The translations under genes were made by a program, and so were the position numbers. Below the pieces are notes generated by a model. It did no database searches. It saw only the letters and a program-made list of their open reading frames with translations, and was not told the origin of the DNA. A stretch of 6,991 nt of DNA from CAYPZL01 sp964415045 (GTDB lineage: Bacteria; Planctomycetota; Phycisphaerae; Sedimentisphaerales; Anaerobacaceae), in NCBI GenBank assembly GCA_964415045.1, contig CAYPZL010000251.1, positions 1-6,991 of the forward strand, written 5' to 3'. Shown in pieces: positions 1 through 4,940 of this stretch (position 1 is the stretch's first letter; each line of letters opens with the position of its first letter).

Positions 1-1063
1 ACAAATTCCCGCCCCCCAAAGGCAAAGAAATCACGCTTGTACAGGGACTAGACGCTTCCTGCTCGTACTCCTCACAGAGTCCTATGATGCTGTCACAGCG
101 TTCCATTATGTTCTTTCCGACGTAACCTTCCGCGCTTGGCTTAACTGGGTGCACGTCTGAAAGAAGTTTGTTAAGGTCATCTGTAATCGCTTGCAGAATA
201 AACTCTTCCGTTTGCGCCTTCCCAGATCCTCTCTTCGTCTGCGATTCTTGCTTTGCCAGCGAAATGGCTGTGCTCAAGACAGGCTCTTGCACCCCTTCCG
301 TCACCCTGAACAGTTGCCTGAAATCATCAAGGTTCATAAACCAATACGGAATTCGCAGGCCATCCTGGTCAATGTGTAACGTGGCAAACTCTTCTGTTTG
401 TTCGGCATCTCCAACTAGGGAAGAGAATGCTTCCTTGTACTCTCCGTTGGTATCAAAGATGACGAAATGGGCACCCGCACCTTTCTTGACAGCCTCGTCG
501 CGCAGAATTGTCTGGATGAGGGAGGCAATGGTGCAGGATTTGCCGCCGCCCGTATTGCCGATAACCGCCAAGTGTCGAGAGAAGAGCACGTCCGGATTCA
601 ATTTGGCCTTGTACTCAGGGTAGGCTGCGCTTGCTCCCAGTTCCACAAAATACTTGTCATTCGCGTGCTTGTCAAAGATAATGTCCAGTTCCTCCTCAAG
701 GATGAACCACACGGGGTTGTCCAAAGCGGGAAAGTCCTTAATCCCGTAACTGAACTCAAGCTTACCTTTCGTCTTCGTCACCGTGCCAACCATCGTCACA
801 TCAATCGTGCGGCGAGGCTCAGCAAGCATGAGAGCAGACCTGTCCCTCAATTCTAGGTCTTGCCCCCTCATAGACACTCGCGTCACTATGCCTACGACTG
901 AAACCGACCCAATGGGAATGACTACATACGAGTTGATGCGAGCCACAGGATAAGTCCCCGTGAGAAAGGTCCGTGTCAGGGATTTTCTCTCCTCATCTAA
1001 CTCAACGAGGACTCGTTCGCTATCAACCGAAACTACTCGGCCAATCCTTCGCTCATTCTCCAT
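1..1063 (-). CDS. herA: HerA-type hexameric ATPase/translocase, N-terminal part (SIR2-HerA defence partner)
   Basis: The reading frame opens with ATG at 1063 and stays open for 354 codons to the left edge, so the C-terminal part is outside the window. Residues 1-90 or so are beta-rich and match the position of the HAS-barrel of HerA/FtsK-like ATPases. A Walker A motif, GNTGGGKS, lies at residues 169-176 and is followed by FVIFDTNGEY at 200-209, the usual second conserved strand of HerA (DUF87) ATPases. Walker B and later motifs would lie beyond the edge. The start overlaps the end of the SIR2 gene by 11 nt, and AAGGAG (1071-1076) lies 7 nt before the ATG. HerA proteins form hexameric rings that move on DNA; beside a SIR2 gene they form the SIR2-HerA anti-phage complex. 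Family assignment is firm; the defence role is inferred from the pairing. No frameshift was seen in the visible part. Confidence 0.93.
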   Translation of the reverse strand, partial: MENERRIGRVVSVDSERVLVELDEERKSLTRTFLTGTYPVARINSYVVIPIGSVSVVGIVTRVSMRGQDLELRDRSALMLAEPRRTIDVTMVGTVTKTKGKLEFSYGIKDFPALDNPVWFILEEELDIIFDKHANDKYFVELGASAAYPEYKAKLNPDVLFSRHLAVIGNTGGGKSCTIASLIQTILRDEAVKKGAGAHFVIFDTNGEYKEAFSSLVGDAEQTEEFATLHIDQDGLRIPYWFMNLDDFRQLFRVTEGVQEPVLSTAISLAKQESQTKRGSGKAQTEEFILQAITDDLNKLLSDVHPVKPSAEGYVGKNIMERCDSIIGLCEEYEQEASSPCTSVISLPLGGGNL

Positions 1064-2393
1064 CGCCAGTCTCCTTGCGCTCCGCCTCCGTCTCTTGCGC
1101 CTGGTATCGAAGGATTTGCGCCGCAACCTGCCTTTTCTCGTAGCGTTCTTCGAGTTCCACCGTGGGTAGATCCGGAATAAGTTTCGTAGTGAACGCATCC
1201 CAATTCGCGTATTCCGGGCCGACCACAAAACCCACGCAGGGCAAGCTTTCTCGCTGCTCCCAGATTGCTCTGATGCCCGGCGTCCAGTTGTACGATACGA
1301 TCACAAGCTGAAAGGATGGGATATTCAGTGCCTCGTATATGGCGCGATTTATGTGAGCATCGCCGAAACCATAACCATAGGTGATCAGGACACTTTGGGG
1401 CTGCTGTATAACCGAGGCAAAACGTCGCACCAGTTCGGAATAGGGAAATCCTATCGTCTCGTGTTCTTTCATCGGTGTCGGGTAGATCAGCACATTGTCA
1501 ACGCCGTCCTTAACCGCCTCGGTCTTTTCAATCCCGCAAACATTGGTGGTGCTGGACGCCTTCGATTCAATCCAACTTAGCGAACCATGCAGCTTGTAAA
1601 AGTGCAGTACACGCTCAAGCCTGGTGACTTTGCCTTCTGTAGTACTGGCAGGATAATAATAGTCATAGTTGAAAGCCTGAGGCTGAAAGAACTTCCGCAA
1701 CCCGCCTACGAAGCCATCAACATATATCAACCCCATTTCATCCATCGCTCGCTCGAAGATGACGTCGTAGTTTGTGGTGAACAGATTGGTGCGCTTCAGA
1801 TTTGTTGGTCGCGAGATGATTCTCTTGAAAAGAGCTTTGTAGCCCTCTAAATCTTGCGCTGAAATGTCATCCTTTGTACACCTTTCCTTGAGCCCACCCA
1901 GGATACTACTGAGAACGTCCGTAACCTTCACGACAACGTCCCCTGCCCGCTTGACCTGAACCCCGTATCGCCCGACATAATTCAACTGATGCAGAAAATG
2001 AATGAACTCCTCAACACCATACTCAGCACCGGCTGTCTTGTTATCAAAAAGGTTCAACAGGTGCTGATAATCGTCCTTGCAAGCCAAAGTAGCAATCTCC
2101 ACCCAGCCGCCTTTGGCCAATGCGTCTTTGCCAAAAGTGATCGAGCCGAGTACCCTCACGGAACTGCCCGCACCCGTCAGAATAGAGAAATTCTCAGCCT
2201 TCATCAATTCGCGAATGCGCGCGCTGACGGCCGAGCACACTGCGTCCGGCTTGCTCTCTGCCTCCTTTAGCAGGTCCTTGCCCAGCATGCTTACAACCGT
2301 ATCCGATTGTGTTTCTCGGACCGGCACAGATGGCGTTTCTTCTTGCCTGCTCCCCGCAGCTTCTTCAATTGGCATGCCCGCTTCTTCATCCAT
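1053..2393 (-). CDS. SIR2-domain protein, predicted NADase of a SIR2-HerA defence system
   Basis: The ORF is open from an ATG at 2435 (460 aa). I prefer the internal ATG at 2393 (446 aa) because GGAG lies 10 nt before it and the intervening residues look non-coding. In the 460-residue numbering, the SIR2 nucleotide-binding motif ILTGAGSS is at 85-92, LFTTNYD at 218-224 with the expected catalytic Asn222, KLHGS at 281-285 with His283, and GYGFGDAHINRAI at 354-366. These are the hallmarks of the SIR2-like domains of bacterial defence proteins, which hydrolyse NAD+ when triggered by phage. Roughly 80 residues, rich in Glu, Ser and Thr, precede the domain. No membrane segment or signal peptide is seen, so it should be cytoplasmic. 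The stop codon lies inside the start region of the downstream HerA gene, implying co-transcription and translational coupling. All key residues are present, so it looks functional. Confidence 0.94.
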   Translation of the reverse strand: MDEEAGMPIEEAAGSRQEETPSVPVRETQSDTVVSMLGKDLLKEAESKPDAVCSAVSARIRELMKAENFSILTGAGSSVRVLGSITFGKDALAKGGWVEIATLACKDDYQHLLNLFDNKTAGAEYGVEEFIHFLHQLNYVGRYGVQVKRAGDVVVKVTDVLSSILGGLKERCTKDDISAQDLEGYKALFKRIISRPTNLKRTNLFTTNYDVIFERAMDEMGLIYVDGFVGGLRKFFQPQAFNYDYYYPASTTEGKVTRLERVLHFYKLHGSLSWIESKASSTTNVCGIEKTEAVKDGVDNVLIYPTPMKEHETIGFPYSELVRRFASVIQQPQSVLITYGYGFGDAHINRAIYEALNIPSFQLVIVSYNWTPGIRAIWEQRESLPCVGFVVGPEYANWDAFTTKLIPDLPTVELEERYEKRQVAAQILRYQAQETEAERKETGDGE

Positions 2394-2519
2394 AGTCCAG
2401 GTTCTCCAAAGGACCTCGCGCATAGTACAAGGCATTTATGCTCGCATCCCTTTCGCCAAAATTGATCGACGAATATCAGCCTTCGCACTCTCTCTTATCA
2501 TCGGCAATCAGCACACAAC

Positions 2520-2547
2520 ATATTAACCACTTTCAGCCGGGTAACAA
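2520..2547 (-). promoter_or_regulatory. weak candidate promoter for the SIR2-HerA pair
   Basis: On the minus strand TTGTTA (2542-2547) is separated by 16 nt from TAATAT (2520-2525). Each matches the sigma-70 consensus at four of six positions. Transcription would begin near 2513, about 120 nt before the preferred SIR2 start. This is only a guess, as no better candidate was found between the HNH-AP2 stop and the SIR2 start. Confidence 0.25.
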
Positions 2548-2550
2548 GAA

Positions 2551-2588
2551 AAACACGGCAGGACCGAGATAACCAGTGGTTCGTGTTT
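2551..2588 (-). terminator. possible terminator after the HNH-AP2 gene
   Basis: On the minus strand AAACACG (2582-2588) pairs perfectly with CGTGTTT (2551-2557). The 24-nt loop contains its own small hairpin (AACCA-C-TGGTT), and a T-rich tail (TTTTTCTTG) follows. It begins 7 nt beyond the HNH-AP2 stop, a good place for a factor-independent terminator and for insulating the SIR2 operon. The seven-pair stem is AT/GC mixed and the loop is long, so the call is moderate. Confidence 0.4.
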
Positions 2589-2594
2589 GACATC

Positions 2595-3005
2595 TCATGC
2601 TTCTCCGGCGCATGGTCCCGCGTCTGCAGCTTGGATTTCATCGGGGAAGTTCAGGTAGGCGAAGTCTCCGAAGAGTTCGTAGGCTTTTCGGTCGTAGGCT
2701 TTGGCGGCTTCGACTTCGTCTTCGAAGGAGCCGAGGTGGATCGTCTTGCCGTTATAGCCGATCTTCGCAATCCATTTGCGGGTCTGTTTGTCGAAATAGA
2801 CACCTTTGAAGCGGGAGGTTGAGCGGCGGCTGGGCCGGCCGTTGCGCAAGTTTTCCTTCTGCGTACAGATGCGCAAGTTACAGCGGCGGTTGTTCAGGCT
2901 GTTGCGGTTGATGTGATCGACGACCGTCCCGTCGGGCGGGTTCATGATGGCGCGGTGCATGAGCAGCAGCCTATGGTTCGGGAGCCAGCGTGCCGGCGTA
3001 AACAC
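2595..3005 (-). pseudogene. HNH endonuclease with AP2 DNA-binding domain, N-terminally truncated
   Basis: The 136-residue reading frame carries an HNH core: LMHRAIM at 15-21, VVDHIN at 28-33 and NNRRCNLRICT at 38-48. An AP2/ERF-type DNA-binding domain follows at about 64-121 (SRFKGVYFD, LGSFEDEVEAAKAYD, FGDFAYLNFP). Such HNH-AP2 proteins are common in phages and some bacteria and are usually regarded as homing-type, selfish nucleases. Family members normally have about 40 more residues before the region aligned here. In this window the frame meets TGA within about eight codons upstream of the GTG at 3005, and that GTG has no ribosome binding site. The next start is the ATG at residue 16, which would remove part of the fold. 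I therefore read it as a remnant cut at about 3005-3030, although the HNH and AP2 cores are intact. It could still be an expressed short protein. Confidence 0.75.
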
Positions 3006-3160
3006 AGTTGTCGCAGCGTCGGGTCTTCAACGCTATCGCTACCCTTCAGGGCTCGCGATTGCCACCTGCGACCCCGCGCGGGGCACCCCGACGCCTCTGA
3101 CTCCCTTCCACCGACGACGTCGCCCAAAAAGCGACGCCCTCCGTAATTAGCGAAAAGCTG

Positions 3161-3216
3161 CACGAATCTTGCGAAAAAAATGAAAAATGCCATCGGCGCG
3201 ATTCGCGCAAGTCGTG
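3161..3216. repeat. interrupted inverted repeat CACGA-CTTGCG / CGCAAGTCGTG
   Basis: CACGA, two unpaired bases (AT), and CTTGCG (3161-3173) pair with CGCAAGTCGTG (3206-3216): eleven base pairs with a two-base bulge around a 32-nt loop that contains an A7 tract. It lies outside any credible gene. It could be the end of a small mobile element, a terminator-like structure or a chance repeat. Confidence 0.45.
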
Positions 3217-3286
3217 TCCGGCACAGGAATAAAAACTTTTTTTCGATGTCACCGGGATTGGGTTCTGAAGTGGTGCGTGAATTTTG

Positions 3287-3338
3287 CTATTCCCAGTGCG
3301 CGCACGGGAATAGTCATCCTGAGGCGAAGCCGGAGGAT
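3287..3338. repeat. two tandem hairpins, REP-like palindromic unit
   Basis: CTATTCCC (3287-3294) pairs with GGGAATAG (3306-3313). The inside is a single A plus the perfect palindrome GTGCGCGCAC (3296-3305), so the whole folds into one long hairpin. Two bases later ATCCT (3316-3320) pairs with AGGAT (3334-3338) around an inner GGC-GAA-GCC hairpin. The sequence CATCCTGAGGCGAAGCCGGA is reminiscent of short dispersed repeats that recur in many bacterial genomes and create spurious ORFs. Its copy number here cannot be known from one window. Confidence 0.6.
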
Positions 3339-3454
3339 CCGGCCACCGAAGGCGACTCGACATTCGTCGCTCATTCGCCCGGCCGGCGGCGGGGATGAGA
3401 GCGGGGAGGAGATGTTTGGGCAGTGGGCGCGGCGGGAGCGTCCGGGCCGGCGCC

Positions 3455-3469
3455 GGGGGCAGAGCCCCC
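3455..3469. repeat. GC hairpin GGGGGC-AGA-GCCCCC
   Basis: A perfect six-pair G/C stem with a three-base AGA loop. No T tract follows on either strand, so a factor-independent terminator is unlikely. Its position in the stem-loop-rich stretch suggests it is part of the same kind of dispersed palindromic DNA. Confidence 0.5.
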
Positions 3470-3607
3470 ACGCACAACCGGCGTGGAAACTACGGCGCGA
3501 TCATTGGCGCGTTACGCATGGGCGGGGCGAAAGAAATTGTGGATTTCCTGAGACGGCGATGGTAGGCTCTGGGCACTGTCCTGGTTCCCAAGGTCAAGGA
3601 GGATACC

Positions 3608-3835
3608 ATGACCGGATGGCTCACGACACTTCCCGAACCGACGGACCTGCGAACGTTGGCGCCGCGGATCGACCTGCCGCAGTTGGAGGAGTTCATGCCG
3701 GTCGCCGTTGTCTGCGTAATCTCGATCCTGTGCAGCCTGCTGTGGGTGCTGGCGCAATGGAAGTACACCAGCGGCAGGGACAGGCGGATAGCGGACAGCA
3801 CGCACGCAGTGGAGCATCGGCACGGCTGTCGGTAA
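3608..3835 (+). CDS. small single-pass membrane protein of unknown function
   Basis: This 75-residue frame starts at an ATG preceded by AAGGAGG (3596-3602) with a 5-nt gap, the strongest ribosome binding site in the window. It is the main reason for accepting the gene. Residues 31-51 form one hydrophobic segment (VAVVCVISILCSLLWVLAQW). An acidic, proline-containing N-terminal part precedes it and a basic tail (WKYTSGRDRR and beyond) follows. The positive-inside rule would put the C-terminus in the cytoplasm. I recognise no family. No clear promoter is visible upstream. The gene is convergent with the small membrane-protein gene at 4035-4271, with a GC-rich hairpin between them. The coding potential after the membrane segment is less convincing, so the true stop could differ if there is a sequencing error. 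Confidence 0.65.
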   Translation: MTGWLTTLPEPTDLRTLAPRIDLPQLEEFMPVAVVCVISILCSLLWVLAQWKYTSGRDRRIADSTHAVEHRHGCR

Positions 3836-3983
3836 TGCGGCGTTTTCCGCTCGCTCTGCTGCGCCCGTCGCGCGAGCCTGCGGTGTTGGGCCGCGTCCTC
3901 GGACTCGCGCTGCGATGCGGGCTCCGTGGCGATTCTCTCGGGCCGGGATGGAACGATCCTCATAGCGGGAACGATGAACGATA

Positions 3984-4005
3984 GCGGCCCGCACCGGCGG
4001 GCCGC
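3984..4005. terminator. GC-rich hairpin between convergent small genes
   Basis: GCGGCCCG (3984-3991) pairs perfectly with CGGGCCGC (3998-4005), and one more C-G pair closes an ACCG tetraloop. It lies 148 nt after the plus-strand gene and 29 nt after the minus-strand gene. There is no U tract on either side, so it may pause or protect transcripts rather than terminate by itself. The role as terminator is inferred from position. Confidence 0.45.
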
Positions 4006-4034
4006 CCGCACCGTTCACCGCTGAGGCCCACCGT

Positions 4035-4271
4035 TTAGACCACAGCTTTCTTTCGGTAGAAAAGGAAAAGAATGATCGCCAGGGCGATCAGCCCGACCAG
4101 GCCGTTTTCCCCGAGCGTGTTCAGCAGGTTCGTCAGATTCGCTACGATCCCGCCGAAGAACGGGACGGCCTGACCGAAGAGGATCTCGATCACGATCCCC
4201 AGGGCCACCAGCAACAGAGCAATTTCCGTGATCTCACCAAGCCATTTTTTCAGTTCTTGCAGGTACTGCAT
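4035..4271 (-). CDS. small two-helix membrane protein of unknown function
   Basis: The start is set at the ATG at 4271 (78 aa) because AGGAG (4280-4284) lies 8 nt before it. The frame is open farther, to an ATG at 4430, but the added 53 residues look non-coding. An amphipathic N-terminal stretch (MQYLQELKKWLGEI) leads into a hydrophobic helix at about 15-32. A PFFGGIVANLTNLLNTLG linker follows, then a second helix at about 57-72 and a basic end (YRKKAVV). Both termini should be cytoplasmic. The pattern LLLVALGIVIEILFG...GLVGLIALAIILFLF resembles small uncharacterised membrane proteins I have seen in several environmental bacterial phyla, so I regard it as a genuine conserved hypothetical gene. 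It is holin-sized, but nothing else supports that reading. No function is proposed. Confidence 0.82.
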   Translation of the reverse strand: MQYLQELKKWLGEITEIALLLVALGIVIEILFGQAVPFFGGIVANLTNLLNTLGENGLVGLIALAIILFLFYRKKAVV

Positions 4272-4664
4272 GACCGATTCTCCTACAACGGATTCCCAAC
4301 ACGTTTGAAAACGGGATTTCCCAACGCATCCTTCTCGGCGAGCGCCGGCTGTTTTCTTTAGTCTTGATAGCACTATTTCCTGGATATTTGCCGTATAGAA
4401 TGCCCCTTTCCATGACCTTTTTTCAGCCATAGTAGACCGCGAACCGCTTTACCAGTATCACCAGGCCCGCTTCCACCACACCCCGGAGCGATTCTCGTGC
4501 GTCGCAAATTTTTTGAGCGATTCGGCTCCGCGCCGGGATTGAGTCGCCGGCCGGCCCCAACGGCGAGGAACCGCCCCGACGCATCGACTTGGCACCACGC
4601 GGGCCGCGCGGCCGATCGAGTCGCCGACCCGCCATTCCACCGCGTGAAAATAGGGCAAATTCAC
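4272..4664. other. divergent intergenic region without a credible gene
   Basis: This stretch separates the start of the minus-strand two-helix protein from the promoter of the plus-strand gene at 4701. The open frames crossing it (for example 4423-4671 on the minus strand) lack ribosome binding sites and have Arg/Gly/Pro-biased composition. The left part (4272-4440) is AT-richer and presumably holds the promoter and leader of the minus-strand gene, but I could not pick a good -35/-10 pair. The right part (4530-4640) is very GC-rich with several short self-complementary blocks of no clear meaning. Confidence 0.5.
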
Positions 4665-4694
4665 TTGACATGCCGTGCTAAAATGGGATATAAT
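4665..4694 (+). promoter_or_regulatory. perfect-consensus sigma-70 promoter
   Basis: TTGACA (4665-4670) and TATAAT (4689-4694) match the housekeeping consensus at all twelve positions, with an 18-nt spacer, one longer than optimal. Initiation six to eight bases after the -10 element would fall at 4700-4702, exactly at the ATG of the small gene at 4701. There is no room for a normal ribosome binding site downstream, which suggests a leaderless message. Confidence 0.75.
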
Positions 4695-4700
4695 GGTGGA

Positions 4701-4874
4701 ATGATTGCGGATATCGTATTGTTTTTTCTTCGGTTGCTGCTATCGGCGGCGGTCTTCGGCTTCGTCTGGACGGTCATGAAGCCGACGACACAATCGATGC
4801 GGATCGTGCGGGCCGCCGTGCTCGTGCTCTGCCTGCTGGCCGTCCTGGCGGTCATGAGGGTCACAGGCACCTGA
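4701..4874 (+). CDS. 57-residue two-helix membrane protein, probably leaderless mRNA
   Basis: The frame extends upstream to 4497, but that part is Arg/Pro-rich and runs through the promoter, so the ATG at 4701 is taken as the start. The protein is almost entirely hydrophobic: a first helix at about 4-26 (DIVLFFLRLLLSAAVFGFVW), a short basic linker (KPTTQSMR, 27-34) and a second helix at about 35-53, ending MRVTGT. The positive linker suggests a cytoplasmic loop with both ends outside. It is preceded by a perfect TTGACA/TATAAT promoter whose predicted initiation base coincides with the start codon. The only purine-rich stretch upstream (GGTGGA) is too close to serve as a normal ribosome binding site. 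It is convergent with the sulfatase gene and shares its terminator hairpin. No family is recognised; a house-keeping small membrane protein or a toxin-like peptide are both possible. Confidence 0.62.
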   Translation: MIADIVLFFLRLLLSAAVFGFVWTVMKPTTQSMRIVRAAVLVLCLLAVLAVMRVTGT

Positions 4875-4912
4875 GACGCCCGGCCGAACGATCGCTGAGC
4901 CGATTCCCCTGA

Positions 4913-4940
4913 AGAAACGCCCGCCGGGGTCAGCGTTTCT
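4913..4940. terminator. bidirectional terminator hairpin spanning the sulfatase stop codon
   Basis: AGAAACGC (4913-4920) pairs perfectly with GCGTTTCT (4933-4940); the 12-nt loop contains C and G runs that can pair further. On the plus strand the stem is followed by GCTTCTTTC, and on the minus strand the descending arm itself is T-rich (GCGTTTCTTC). It lies 38 nt after the small plus-strand gene. One arm is formed by the last codons of the sulfatase, whose stop (4930-4932) is in the loop. It probably serves both convergent genes. Confidence 0.6.

Larger units (their letters stand above)
3006..3607. other. intergenic stretch without a convincing gene, rich in stem-loops
   Basis: Several open frames cross this stretch, but they have repetitive Arg/Gly/Pro-rich composition, overlap one another on both strands and match no family I recognise. 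What can be seen is structure: a 12-nt perfect palindrome CCCCGCGCGGGG (3072-3083), a six-pair hairpin CGTCGC/GCGACG (3118-3136), an interrupted inverted repeat (3161-3216), two back-to-back hairpins (3287-3338) and a six-pair hairpin with an AGA loop (3455-3469). Two A/T runs occur at about 3174-3187 and 3228-3243. No tRNA or rRNA was recognised. Confidence 0.6.

Noticed and set aside
168..856. Plus-strand open frames of 151 and 129 codons
   Set aside because: They are opposite the HerA coding sequence, which carries a clear Walker A motif and a continuous 354-codon frame.
2942..3193. Minus-strand frame overlapping the HNH-AP2 start, considered as its missing N-terminus
   Set aside because: It is in another frame and its residues do not resemble the N-terminal region of HNH-AP2 proteins; the part overlapping the gene is only a shadow.
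3187..3984. A 265-codon plus-strand open frame
   Set aside because: It runs through the stem-loop region, is Arg/Gly/Pro-rich and overlaps the better supported gene at 3608-3835 in another frame.
3835..3984. A 49-codon frame whose ATG overlaps the stop of the 3608 gene (TAATG), suggesting coupling
   Set aside because: Composition is Arg/Leu/Gly-biased like the non-coding frames, there is no ribosome binding site, and no recognisable feature; the overlap alone is weak evidence.
3490..4018. Two overlapping minus-strand open frames of about 170 codons
   Set aside because: They lie opposite the 3608 gene, are Arg-rich, lack ribosome binding sites and end in hairpin DNA.
4272..4430. N-terminal extension of the two-helix membrane protein to an ATG at 4430
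   Set aside because: A well-placed AGGAG supports the start at 4271, and the extra residues look like translated leader sequence.
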